Below, one piece after another: positions 1 to 7,823 of a DNA stretch of 64,000 bases. Below the pieces are notes generated by a model. The model saw nothing but the letters and a program-made list of their open reading frames with translations, ran no database searches and was not told the origin of the DNA. The number at the start of each line of letters is the position of its first letter. The stretch's first letter is position 1. The DNA is from Paractinoplanes pyxinae (GTDB lineage Bacteria > Actinomycetota > Actinomycetes > Mycobacteriales > Micromonosporaceae). The stretch is from positions 620,001 through 684,000 of the forward strand of contig NZ_JAPNTZ010000002.1 of the NCBI RefSeq assembly GCF_026626335.1. The letters run 5' to 3'. Position numbers and translations under genes: made by a program.

Positions 1-2
1 TG

Positions 3-371
3 CTCAACAACTTCGCCAACAGCGTGGCCGGCATCGCCCACGTCGTGGCCGTGTCGGCCGACGGGCTGCTGCTCGCGGCGTCCCGCGACCTGCCGGCCGA
101 CCGGGCCGACCAGCTCGCCGCCATCACCTCCGGCGTGGTCAGCCTGACCGACGGCGCCTCCCGCATGTTCAACGCGGGCGAGGTCCAGCAGACGATCATC
201 GAGATGGACAGCGGATACCTGTTCCTCATGTCGATCAGCGACGGCTCCTCGATGGCCGTGCTGGCCGCCCGCAGTTGCGACGTCGGCCAGGTCGGTTACG
301 AAATGGCGCTGCTGGTCGAGCGGGTCGGCGCCTCGCTGTCGCCGGCGGCACGCGAAGCAGTCAGTCATTAG
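3..371 (+). CDS. Roadblock/LC7 domain protein, conservon B component (5' end missing)
   Basis: The reading frame is already open at the first bases of the window (LNNFANSVAGIAHVV), so the true start lies upstream; a GTG at 24 is inside the conserved domain and is not the start. The motif VVAVSADGLLLAAS near the beginning is the typical opening of a bacterial roadblock/LC7 domain (MglB-like), and nearly the whole visible 122 residues belong to it. In actinobacterial conservons the order is sensor kinase CvnA, roadblock CvnB, DUF742 CvnC and small GTPase CvnD; the next two genes are the C and D types, so this is the B type and a CvnA kinase is expected just upstream. Such roadblock proteins are thought to act on the partner GTPase at the membrane. 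Family assignment is firm; the signal sensed is unknown. Confidence 0.9.
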   Translation, partial: LNNFANSVAGIAHVVAVSADGLLLAASRDLPADRADQLAAITSGVVSLTDGASRMFNAGEVQQTIIEMDSGYLFLMSISDGSSMAVLAARSCDVGQVGYEMALLVERVGASLSPAAREAVSH

Positions 372-402
372 TCGCCGGCTCGACGGAAGGGGGTGATCGC
401 GC

Positions 403-765
403 ATGGGCCAGCCACAGGACCCGAGAGGCAACCTGGTACGCCCGTACGCGGTCACCCGCGGACGGACCGAGCCGCGTCGGGACATCCCGATCGAGGCGGT
501 CCTGGTCGCCAGCCAGGCCGGTCTGCAGGAGGCCCGGTTCGCCGGGCATGACAAATACCGCATCGCCGTGCTGTGCGAGGCGAAGGCGCAATCGCTGGCC
601 GAGCTCTCGGCGCTGACCCGGCTTCCGCTGGGTGTGGCCCGGGTGCTGGTCGCGGACATGGTGGCCGACGGGCTGCTGTCGTTGCACAGCGCCGCTCCCA
701 AAACTGGGTTCACGGAGCGGATGGATCTGCTGGAAAGGGTGTTGAGTGGACTTCGCAAGCTCTGA
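403..765 (+). CDS. DUF742 family protein, conservon C component
   Basis: This 120-residue soluble protein has the DUF742 pattern: LVRPYAVTRGRTEP near the N-terminus, then a region with winged-helix character (CEAKAQSLAELSALTRLPLGV, in two parts; VLVADMVADGLLSLH) that resembles the recognition helix and wing of an MarR-like fold. The ATG at 403 follows a GGAAGGGGGTGAT ribosome binding site. It lies between the roadblock gene and the GTPase gene and its end overlaps the GTPase start by 20 bases, so translation is probably coupled. In Streptomyces, CvnC proteins form part of a membrane-associated complex with CvnA, B and D; whether this copy binds DNA is not known. Confidence 0.88.
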   Translation: MGQPQDPRGNLVRPYAVTRGRTEPRRDIPIEAVLVASQAGLQEARFAGHDKYRIAVLCEAKAQSLAELSALTRLPLGVARVLVADMVADGLLSLHSAAPKTGFTERMDLLERVLSGLRKL

Positions 766-1366
766 GCGGGCGGGGGCGCAACCCAAAGAGATCACTTCGG
801 CGAAGATTGTCGTCGCCGGAGGGTTCGGCGTGGGTAAGACGACGCTGGTCGGAGCGGTCTCGGAGATCGAGCCGCTGACCACCGAGGCCGTCATGACCTC
901 AGCCGGACAGGGAATCGACGACGCGTCCAAGGTGCCCGGCAAGGGAACCACGACGGTGGCGATGGACTTCGGCCGCATCACGATGGCCGACGACCTGATC
1001 CTCTACCTTTTCGGCACCCCCGGCCAGACCCGTTTCTGGTTCATGTGGGACGAGCTGATCCGCGGCGCGGTCGGTGCGGCGGTGCTGGTCGACACCCGGC
1101 GTATCGCCGACGCTTTCGCCCCGCTCGACTACTTCGAGAACCGCCACTTGCCGTACCTGGTGGCCTTGAACTGCTTCGACGGCGCGCCCCGGTACGAGCC
1201 GGACGAGGTGCGCGAGGCGCTGGCCATTCCGGCGCACGTGCCGCTGGTGATGTGCGACGCCCGCCACCGTGACTCCGTCAAGCAGGTGCTGGTGGGGGTC
1301 GTCGAGCACGCGATGGCCACATTGGTGGCCGAGCAGAGCGGCGGGTATCCGGCGCCGGTCGGCTAG
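746..1366 (+). CDS. Small GTP-binding protein, conservon D component
   Basis: A 206-residue P-loop GTPase of the MglA/CvnD group. The Walker A motif GGFGVGKTT lies at about residues 25-33, a switch-II-like LFGTPGQTRFWFMWDEL follows at about 90-105, and the base-recognition element is LNCFDGA rather than the canonical NKxD, as is usual for CvnD proteins. The GTG at 746 lies inside the DUF742 gene; the 20-base overlap favours translational coupling. With the roadblock and DUF742 proteins it would form a G-protein-like switch downstream of the CvnA sensor kinase. Conservons affect development and secondary metabolism in Streptomyces; the role here is unknown. Confidence 0.92.
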   Translation: MDFASSERAGAQPKEITSAKIVVAGGFGVGKTTLVGAVSEIEPLTTEAVMTSAGQGIDDASKVPGKGTTTVAMDFGRITMADDLILYLFGTPGQTRFWFMWDELIRGAVGAAVLVDTRRIADAFAPLDYFENRHLPYLVALNCFDGAPRYEPDEVREALAIPAHVPLVMCDARHRDSVKQVLVGVVEHAMATLVAEQSGGYPAPVG

Positions 1367-1372
1367 GCCTAC

Positions 1373-2491
1373 TCAAGTCGCGGGCAGGCGGTAGCCACGC
1401 TTGACTACCGTCTGGATGACGCCGGGGGCGCTCAGGCCGGCCCGGAGGCGGGCCACGGCCATCTCGACCGCGTGTTCGTCGGCGCCCCGGGGCAGGGCGT
1501 GCAGCAGGGCCGCCCGCGAGAGAACGCGGCCGGGCATGGTGGCCAGCGCACGTAGGACGGCCATCGGCGCCGGGGCCAGCGGGCGCAGCTCGCCGTCGAC
1601 GATGGCGGCGTGCCCGCGCAAGGTCAGCGAATGGCCGGCCACCTCGAGCGACAGGGCCCGCTTGGGCAGCTCGTCGGCGATCGTACGGACCAGGGCGCTC
1701 AGCCGGGCCCGGGCCGGGGTGATCACGGGAACGTCGTGCCGGCGCAGGGGAGCGGCCGTGACCGGACCCACGCAGGCGGCGAGCACGTCGCCCCGTAGGG
1801 CCTCGAGAACGGCGTCGGCCCCGGGACCGGCCGTGCGCAGCAGCGCCTGAACGGCCGGGGCGGCGGTGAAGGTGACCGCGTCGACCAGGCGGGCGGTGAT
1901 CAGATCGACCAGGCGGTGCAGCGGCGCGGCGTCGGTCGGCGCCGCCCAGCGGTACACCGGCACCTCGATCACCCGGGCGCCCGCCTGCTCCAGCGCCTCG
2001 GTGTACTCGGGCTGGCTCTCGCCGTGCAGCTGCATCGCCACGGTCAGGCCGCCCAATCCACGGGCGCGCAGGTGGTCGGCCACCTCTTCGTAGCTCTCGC
2101 CCTCGGGGGACCACTGCTCGTGCAGGCCGGCCGCCCGGACCGCGGCGCGCGCCTTGGGGCCGCGGGCCACCAGGTAGGCGCGGGCGAGCACGGCCAGCAG
2201 GGGTTCGGCCAGGCCCCACCCCTCGGCCGCCTCGAGCCAGCCGCGCATGCCGATGCCGGTGTTGACCAGCACGATGTCCGGCGGGGTGTCGAGGCAGGCC
2301 CGGGTGGCCGCCCGGAGCTGGGCGTCGTCGGCGATCGGGACGATCCGCAGGGCGGGCGCGAGCACCACCCGGGCGCCGCGGCTCTCGAGCAGGTGGGCCA
2401 GCTCGTCGCGGCGCTGGTCGGCGGTGACCCCGACCGTGAAGCCGGACAGGGACGCGGCCGGCTCGGCCAGTGCGGCGGCCGGGATGATCAT
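1373..2491 (-). CDS. Uroporphyrinogen-III synthase-like protein fused to a winged-helix DNA-binding domain
   Basis: The chosen ATG at 2491 gives 372 residues and has GGAAGAG seven bases upstream; the frame stays open to a poorer start at 2563. Residues 10 to about 260 match the HemD fold (FTVGVTADQRRDELAHLLESRG, split here; DIVLVNTGIGMRGWL; VPVYRW). The last 100 residues form an OmpR/PhoB-type winged helix (LATMPGRVLSRAALLHALP, VEMAVARLRAGL, VVKRGYRLPA). HemD-winged-helix fusions in Streptomyces include NnaR, a regulator of nitrate and nitrite assimilation genes, so this is more likely a regulator than a haem pathway enzyme. No other haem or nitrogen gene is nearby to decide its target. It ends 6 bases from the convergent GTPase gene. 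Confidence 0.82.
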   Translation of the reverse strand: MIIPAAALAEPAASLSGFTVGVTADQRRDELAHLLESRGARVVLAPALRIVPIADDAQLRAATRACLDTPPDIVLVNTGIGMRGWLEAAEGWGLAEPLLAVLARAYLVARGPKARAAVRAAGLHEQWSPEGESYEEVADHLRARGLGGLTVAMQLHGESQPEYTEALEQAGARVIEVPVYRWAAPTDAAPLHRLVDLITARLVDAVTFTAAPAVQALLRTAGPGADAVLEALRGDVLAACVGPVTAAPLRRHDVPVITPARARLSALVRTIADELPKRALSLEVAGHSLTLRGHAAIVDGELRPLAPAPMAVLRALATMPGRVLSRAALLHALPRGADEHAVEMAVARLRAGLSAPGVIQTVVKRGYRLPAT

Positions 2492-3151
2492 CCGGGCTCT
2501 TCCGCCGGGATCAGGACTGATATCAGAAGTCGTGGCGCGGCCGTCCGGTCCACCGAAGGGCACGCTCGGAGCCCGCCGTCCTCAGCGTCGACCCGCTCCC
2601 ATGTCACGCCTGCGTTCTCCGCCGTACCTCCGGCCGGCACGCGCCACGACTCCTCTTCGCCGAACCGGGAAGCCGGTCCGGCGGTCACCGTCAGGTCCGT
2701 CCTCAACCCTGACGGTGGCCTCTCAATAGTGCGTCCTCCCCGCACGCGGGAGCCATGCCGGGCCCGCGTCGTCGAGGTGTCAGCACCATTGGCCATGCCG
2801 GAAGCGTGCCGGTATGGAATTTCGCCCTCGCGTCCCGTTTGTTTCAAGCCTGCTAAGAGGTATCGACCTGTGACCTTCGCGACCTTGGATCCCGGTGCCG
2901 GGCGCGTCTGGTAGGGCGGGTATGCTTGGCAACGGTTATTCTTGGAGGTCGCGTCCGTACCCACCGGGGTCCGTGCACGGGGCCACCGATCGTGTTGCTC
3001 CTCGCACGTTTTGACCACGCGCCGCGCAGGCGGGTATTGTTGCCTGCTGTTGTGCGACAGCTGCGAGCCCGCTCCCCGGGGGTAGGCTCGATGCTCGCGT
3101 TCGCCGCGACCAGCGCGCGACCCCAGACCGACGACAAGACAAGGTAATTCT
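2492..3151. other. Intergenic region upstream of rplM
   Basis: About 660 bases with no convincing gene; the open frames across it have no family character, poor starts and composition typical of chance frames. Its right end holds the rplM promoter and a roughly 105-base leader. I see no recognisable riboswitch or tRNA. Confidence 0.6.
3011..3040 (+). promoter_or_regulatory. Candidate sigma-70-type promoter for rplM-rpsI
   Basis: TTGACC at 3011-3016 and TATTGT at 3035-3040 are separated by 18 bases, a good match to the principal-sigma consensus. The transcript would start near 3047 and carry about 105 bases of leader before the rplM GTG. The position fits the known autonomous transcription of rplM-rpsI. 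Confidence 0.55.
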
Positions 3152-3595
3152 GTGCGTACGTACAGCCCGAAGCCGGGTGAGATCGAGCGTCAGTGGCACA
3201 TTATCGACGCTTCTGACGTCGTTCTGGGCCGCCTGGCCACCCACACCGCGAACCTCCTGCGCGGTAAGCACAAGCCGACCTTCGCCCCGCACGTCGACAC
3301 CGGCGACTTCGTGGTGATCATCAATGCGGGCAAGGTCGCTCTGACCGGCAACAAGCGGCAGACCAAGGTCGCCTACAGCCACTCGGGCTACCCGGGCGGT
3401 CTCAAGCAGGTCGGCTACGAGGAGCTGCTGAGCAAGCGCCCCGAGAAGGCGATCGAGCTGGCCGTCAAGGGCATGCTCCCGCACAACAAGCTCGCGCGGC
3501 AGATCATCAAGAAGCTGAAGGTCTACCCGGGCGCCGAGCACCCGCACGCCGCTCAGCAGCCCCAGCCGTTCGAAATCACCCAGATCGCGCAGTGA
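3152..3595 (+). CDS. rplM: 50S ribosomal protein L13
   Basis: The product of 147 residues has the full length of bacterial L13, an early-assembling protein of the large subunit. It starts [20 protein letters not shown] and contains [20 protein letters not shown] and the signature [19 protein letters not shown]. The GTG at 3152 follows an AAGG sequence. It is followed by rpsI with only a short gap, the near-universal L13-S9 pair, and both are probably transcribed from the promoter near 3011-3040. Confidence 0.98.
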   Translation: MRTYSPKPGEIERQWHIIDASDVVLGRLATHTANLLRGKHKPTFAPHVDTGDFVVIINAGKVALTGNKRQTKVAYSHSGYPGGLKQVGYEELLSKRPEKAIELAVKGMLPHNKLARQIIKKLKVYPGAEHPHAAQQPQPFEITQIAQ

Positions 3596-3615
3596 GCGCG
3601 GGAGAAGGCAGCAGC

Positions 3616-4143
3616 ATGTCCGACGTTATCGAGCCCGAGGTCGTCGAGACCGTCGAGGAGCCCGCCGGCACGGTCGTTGTCGAGACGCCCGCCGAGGAGA
3701 CCGTGGTCGTCGTCGAGACGCCCGCTCCGGCCCCGGTCCGCGCCCCGCGTCCCGGTGACCGTCCGATCCAGACCGTGGGCCGCCGCAAGGAGGCCATCGT
3801 CCGGGTGCGCCTCGTGCCCGGCAGCGGCAAGATCACCTGCAACGGCCGCGACCTCGAGGCCTACTTCCCCAGCAAGGTGCACCAGCAGCTCATCCGCGAG
3901 CCGCTCGTCACCGCTGAGAAGGAAGAGCAGTTCGACGTGATCGCGAACCTGCGCGGCGGTGGCATCACCGGCCAGGCCGGCGCTCTGCGCCTCGGCATCG
4001 CGCGGGCGCTCATCACGAACGAGCCCGACGACCGTCCCGCCCTCAAGAAGGCCGGCTTCCTCACCCGTGACGCCCGCGTCAAGGAGAGCAAGAAGTACGG
4101 TCTCAAGAAGGCCCGCAAGGCTCCTCAGTACTCGAAGCGCTGA
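3616..4143 (+). CDS. rpsI: 30S ribosomal protein S9
   Basis: The ATG at 3616, preceded by GGAGAAGG, gives 175 residues; an in-frame GTG at 3592 overlaps the rplM stop and has no better ribosome binding site. The first 45 residues are an acidic, Val/Glu/Pro-rich extension common in actinobacterial S9. The S9 core follows ([39 protein letters not shown]) and ends in the conserved basic tail [12 protein letters not shown], whose last residues contact P-site tRNA. It is the second gene of the rplM operon and is followed by a strong terminator. Confidence 0.98.
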   Translation: MSDVIEPEVVETVEEPAGTVVVETPAEETVVVVETPAPAPVRAPRPGDRPIQTVGRRKEAIVRVRLVPGSGKITCNGRDLEAYFPSKVHQQLIREPLVTAEKEEQFDVIANLRGGGITGQAGALRLGIARALITNEPDDRPALKKAGFLTRDARVKESKKYGLKKARKAPQYSKR

Positions 4144-4161
4144 CTTTGCGCCGAGTCTGAC

Positions 4162-4210
4162 ACGGCCGGGTTGCGCCCCCTGGTGTTCTTCAGGGGGCCG
4201 GCCCGGCCGT
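4162..4210 (+). terminator. Rho-independent terminator after rpsI
   Basis: ACGGCCGGG at 4162-4170 pairs exactly with CCCGGCCGT at 4202-4210, and the inner CCCCCTG/CAGGGGG extends the stem. The hairpin ends in TTTT. It closes the rplM-rpsI operon before glmM. Confidence 0.85.
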
Positions 4211-4283
4211 TTTGCGTTCCCTCCCCTTCTCAACGCACCCGTTCCACCTCCCCTCAGGGGTGAATCGGGGAAAGGAAGCCGCC

Positions 4284-5636
4284 ATGGGGCGTCTGTTCGG
4301 CACCGACGGCGTACGCGGGCTCGCGAACGGCGAACTCCTCACCCCGGAACTGGCTCTCAAGGTCGCGGTCGCGGCCGCGCGGGTGCTCGTCGAGAGCGAC
4401 CGCAGCCACCAGCCGCTGGCGATCGTCGGGCGTGACCCGCGGGCCAGCGGTGAAATGCTCGAGGCGGCCGTGGTCGCCGGTCTGACCAGCGCCGGGGCCA
4501 ACGTGGTGCGGGTCGGCGTGCTGCCCACCCCGGCCGTGGCCTACCTGGTCGGTCAGACCAACGCCGACCTCGGCGTGATGCTCTCGGCCTCGCACAACCC
4601 GATGCCCGACAACGGGATCAAGCTCTTCGCCGCCGGCGGCACCAAGCTGCCGGACGAGCTGGAGGAGCGGATCGAACAGGCCATCGAGGACGGGCACGGG
4701 CTGATCGGCCGGCCGACCGGCGCCGGCATCGGACGGGTCCACGACCTGCTCGACGGGGCCGAGCACTACGTCAAGCACCTGGTCGGCTCGACGCCGCACA
4801 GCCTGGCCGGCGTCAAGGTCGTGGTGGACTGCGCGAACGGTGCGGCCAGCGAGGTCGCCCCGGTCGCCTACGAGGAGGCCGGCGCCGAGGTCATCGCGAT
4901 CCACGCCGACCCGGACGGCCTGAACATCAACGAGGAGTGCGGCTCGACCCACCTCGACAAGGTGCGCGACGCCGTGCTGGCCGAGGGGGCCGACCTGGGC
5001 CTGGCCCACGACGGCGACGCCGACCGCTGCCTGGCCGTGACCGCCTCGGGCGACGTCGTCGACGGCGACCAGATCATGGCCATTCTGGCCCTGGCCATGC
5101 GCGACGCCGGCACGCTGACCGACGACACGCTGGTCGCCACGGTGATGAGCAACCTCGGGCTGCGGATCGCCATGAAGCAGTCCGGCATCAAGCTGATCGA
5201 GACCAAGGTCGGCGACCGGTACGTGCTCGAGGAGCTGAACGCGGGCGGGCTGGCCCTGGGCGGCGAGCAGAGCGGGCACATCGTGATGCCGGCCTTCGCC
5301 ACCACCGGGGACGGCGTGCTGACCGGCCTGCACCTGATGGCCCAGCTGGCCTCGACCGGCAAGTCGCTGGCCGACCTGGCGTCGGTCGTGCACCCGCTGC
5401 CGCAGGTGCTGATCAACGTCCGCGTCGGCGACCGCGCGGCGGGCGCGTCGGCTCCGGCCGTGCAGGCCGCCGTGGCGCTGGCCGAGAACGAGCTGGGCGA
5501 GACCGGCCGGGTGCTGCTGCGCCCGTCGGGCACCGAGCCGCTGGTCCGGGTGATGGTCGAGGCGGCCACCGAAGAGCAGGCCCGCGAGGTGGCCGAGCGC
5601 ATCGCCGACGAGGTCCGGTCGGCCTCCCCGGCCTGA
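4284..5636 (+). CDS. glmM: Phosphoglucosamine mutase
   Basis: GlmM interconverts glucosamine-6-phosphate and glucosamine-1-phosphate, the second step to UDP-GlcNAc for peptidoglycan. The 450 residues begin [18 protein letters not shown] as in other GlmM proteins. The active-site loop is SASHNP, with the phosphorylated serine at about residue 103; a metal-binding DGDADRC lies near residue 245 and the phosphate-binding [12 protein letters not shown] near the C-terminus. The ATG at 4284 follows GGGGAAAGGAAG. The glmS gene, which supplies the substrate, lies 2 kb downstream, and glmM follows rpsI as in mycobacteria. Confidence 0.97.
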   Translation: MGRLFGTDGVRGLANGELLTPELALKVAVAAARVLVESDRSHQPLAIVGRDPRASGEMLEAAVVAGLTSAGANVVRVGVLPTPAVAYLVGQTNADLGVMLSASHNPMPDNGIKLFAAGGTKLPDELEERIEQAIEDGHGLIGRPTGAGIGRVHDLLDGAEHYVKHLVGSTPHSLAGVKVVVDCANGAASEVAPVAYEEAGAEVIAIHADPDGLNINEECGSTHLDKVRDAVLAEGADLGLAHDGDADRCLAVTASGDVVDGDQIMAILALAMRDAGTLTDDTLVATVMSNLGLRIAMKQSGIKLIETKVGDRYVLEELNAGGLALGGEQSGHIVMPAFATTGDGVLTGLHLMAQLASTGKSLADLASVVHPLPQVLINVRVGDRAAGASAPAVQAAVALAENELGETGRVLLRPSGTEPLVRVMVEAATEEQAREVAERIADEVRSASPA

Positions 5637-5645
5637 TCAGTACTT

Positions 5646-6824
5646 TCAGCGGCCCAGCTTCGACAGACGCTGGGCCGCTTCGTCGATCACCGACTCGCGC
5701 TTGCAGAAGGCGAACCGGATCAGGTGGCGGCCCGCCGCCTGGTGGTCGTAGAACACCTGGGTCGGCACGGCCACGACGCCGCAGCGCTCGGGCAGCCGGC
5801 GGCAGAACTCGATGCCGTCAGTGCCGCCCAGCGGCGTGATGTCGGCCGTCACGAAGTAGGTGCCGTCGGACGGCTGCACTGCGAAACCGGCCTCGGTCAG
5901 CCCCGCCGCCAGATGGTCGCGCCGGGCCTGCAACTCGTCGCGGAAGCCGGTGAAGTAGTCGTCGCCCAGACCGAGCGCCACGGCCACCGCCGGCTGCAGC
6001 GGCCCGGCGTTGACGAAGGTCAGGAACTGCTTGACCCGGGTCACCGCGGACACCAGCCGGGCCGGTCCGGTGGCCCAGCCGACCTTCCAGCCGGTGCACG
6101 AGAACGTCTTGCCGGCCGACGAGATGCGCAGCGTGCGCTCGCGCATGCCCGGCAGGCTAGCCAGCGGGACGTGCGGCTCGGCGGCGTCGGTGAAGACCAG
6201 GTGCTCGTAGACCTCGTCGGTGACGGCGTACGTGTCGTGCTCCTGGCACAGCGCGGCGATCAGGTCCAGCTCGGCCCGCGTGAAGACCTTGCCGGTCGGG
6301 TTGTGCGGCGAGTTGAGCAGCACCAGCCGGGTGCGTGGCCCGAACGCGGCGCGCAGCTCACCCTCGTCGAAGCCGTAGCGCCCGCCCGGGCCGGGACGTA
6401 GCGTCACCGGCCGCCGGACGGCGCCGGCCAGCGTGATGGAGGCGGCGTAGGAGTCGTAGTACGGCTCGAACGTGACGACCTCGTCGCCGGGCTCACACAG
6501 CGACAGGATGGCGGCGGCGATCGCCTCGGTGGCCCCGGCAGTGACGACGACCTCGCCGCCCGGGTCGCGTTCCAGGCCCCAAAAGCGTTGCTCGTGCCCG
6601 GCGATGGCCTCACGCAGGGCGGGGATGCCCGGCAGAGGCGGGTACTGGTTGGCGCCCGTCTGCAGGGCCCGCGCGGCGGCGGCCAGCATCTCGGGCGGGC
6701 CGTCGGTGTCCGGGAAGCCCTGGCCCAGGTTGATCGATCCGGTGCGGGTGGCCAGGGCCGACATCTCGGTGAAGATCGTGGTGCCGAACGGGCGCATCCG
6801 TTCGACCAGCGGGTCGCTCGTCAT
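5646..6824 (-). CDS. Class I/II pyridoxal-phosphate aminotransferase (DapC/KAT-like)
   Basis: A 392-residue fold-type I aminotransferase. LGQGFPD near residue 35, the substrate-binding LLNSPHNPTGKVF near 170, the DEVYEHLVF stretch near 200 and the PLP lysine in SSAGKTFSCTGWKVGW near 235 are all present, followed by the phosphate-binding arginine at RFAFCK. This subgroup includes actinobacterial N-succinyldiaminopimelate aminotransferases (M. tuberculosis DapC type) and kynurenine or methionine aminotransferase-like enzymes. The DapC reading would fit a wall-precursor neighbourhood (glmM, glmS, alr), but the substrate cannot be settled from motifs. It is convergent with glmM, with 9 bases between stop codons. 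Confidence 0.85.
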   Translation of the reverse strand: MTSDPLVERMRPFGTTIFTEMSALATRTGSINLGQGFPDTDGPPEMLAAAARALQTGANQYPPLPGIPALREAIAGHEQRFWGLERDPGGEVVVTAGATEAIAAAILSLCEPGDEVVTFEPYYDSYAASITLAGAVRRPVTLRPGPGGRYGFDEGELRAAFGPRTRLVLLNSPHNPTGKVFTRAELDLIAALCQEHDTYAVTDEVYEHLVFTDAAEPHVPLASLPGMRERTLRISSAGKTFSCTGWKVGWATGPARLVSAVTRVKQFLTFVNAGPLQPAVAVALGLGDDYFTGFRDELQARRDHLAAGLTEAGFAVQPSDGTYFVTADITPLGGTDGIEFCRRLPERCGVVAVPTQVFYDHQAAGRHLIRFAFCKRESVIDEAAQRLSKLGR

Positions 6825-6857
6825 CTGCTCTGCTCTGCCTTTAGTAGCCGCGCTCGC

Positions 6858-7655
6858 TCAGTCGATCGCGAAGTGGGTGCACGAGGCGGTGGCGACGGTA
6901 CTGGCGCTCGAGGTCCGCTGCTTGACCTCGGCCCCGTCGACCAGGGCCCGGCAACTGATCGTGCCCTCCGCGTCGCCGATCCGCATGGCGACGACCGAGA
7001 CCAGGGCCGGCGTCTCCATCCGGGTGGTGACCTTCCACGGCAGGTCGACGTTCTCGAGCCGCTTGGGCGCCTCGCCCAGCTTCTCCACGTACAGGATCTG
7101 CGACGCCTGACCCTCGCCGCTCACCTCGTACGTCACCGAGATCTGCCGGCCGTCCAGCCCGGGCCCGGCCGGCAGGCTGGGCAGGTCGGGCAGCTCGGTC
7201 GGCAGGTCCGGGATCTCGGGCACGGCCGTGGGCAGCTGGTTGATCGGCTCGACCGCCTTCTCGGCCCGGTCGGCCACGTTGCGGGCGATGAGCACGCCCG
7301 CGGTGGCGACGCCGCCGCACAGAAGCAGGGTGATCGCCACGAGCACGGCGACGATCGGCAGCTTGCTCTTGCGCGGCCGTGGGGCGGGCGGGCCCGGGTA
7401 CGGCGGCTGCCCGGGATAGCCGGGAGGGGGATAGCCCGGCGGTGGGTAGCCGGGTGGCGGGCCGTAACCCGGGGGCGCGTACGCCTGAGGCGGGAACTGA
7501 TCGGTCGGTGTGGCCGGGAACTCGGACGTCGGCGGGTAGTCCGGATTCGGCGGCTGAGGCAGGGGTGCGGACCCCGGCGTGAACGACGGCGGGCGCGGCG
7601 CACCCGGCTCAGAACCGCCGTCCGGCGGCCGATTGTCGGGTTGATTGCTCACCAT
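6858..7655 (-). CDS. Proline-rich single-pass membrane protein with C-terminal MmpS-like domain
   Basis: The 265-residue product has three parts. Residues 1-95 are Pro/Gly/Tyr-rich with PPGYP-type repeats; one transmembrane helix follows (KLPIVAVLVAITLLLCGGV, about 100-122); a short linker leads to an extracytoplasmic domain of about 100 residues. This last part reads ISVTYEVSGEGQASQILYV ... VDLPWKVTT ... GTISCRALVDG ... TVATASC, which resembles mycobacterial MmpS proteins. A GGGAG box precedes two adjacent starts: ATG at 7655 is very close to it and GTG at 7652 is better spaced. The gene is divergent from glmS. No MmpL-type transporter is in the window, so its partner is unknown. Confidence 0.72.
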   Translation of the reverse strand: MVSNQPDNRPPDGGSEPGAPRPPSFTPGSAPLPQPPNPDYPPTSEFPATPTDQFPPQAYAPPGYGPPPGYPPPGYPPPGYPGQPPYPGPPAPRPRKSKLPIVAVLVAITLLLCGGVATAGVLIARNVADRAEKAVEPINQLPTAVPEIPDLPTELPDLPSLPAGPGLDGRQISVTYEVSGEGQASQILYVEKLGEAPKRLENVDLPWKVTTRMETPALVSVVAMRIGDAEGTISCRALVDGAEVKQRTSSASTVATASCTHFAID

Positions 7656-7740
7656 GTCTCCCGAAGCGAGCGCGCTGTTGTGGCGCGGTAGCCGACGGTA
7701 CGCCAACGACGCCAGCCGTCCGAGGGCGCCGTCGGCCTTT

Positions 7741-7787
7741 CGGTCTGTTCTGCGCAGACCGTGTGCTCGAAAGGGTGCTTCTCGAGC
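7741..7787. promoter_or_regulatory. Inverted repeats between glmS and the MmpS-like gene
   Basis: CGGTCTG (7741-7747) and CAGACCG (7755-7761) form a 7-bp inverted repeat; GCTCGA (7765-7770) and TCGAGC (7782-7787) form a second one ending exactly at the glmS -35 box. They could be operators for one or both divergent genes. The regulator is unknown. Confidence 0.3.
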
Positions 7788-7816
7788 ATGACGGGTGAGC
7801 GATCGTCGGCTAGAGT
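7788..7816 (+). promoter_or_regulatory. Promoter of glmS, leaderless type
   Basis: ATGACG (7788-7793) and TAGAGT (7811-7816) are 17 bases apart. Transcription would begin at or next to the glmS ATG at 7824, and there is no ribosome binding site before it, so a leaderless mRNA is likely. Confidence 0.55.
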
Positions 7817-7823
7817 CACCGCC

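Noticed and set aside
2488-3018. Minus-strand frame of 176 residues upstream of rplM
   Set aside because: No ribosome binding site, overlaps the regulator start, and crosses the rplM promoter.
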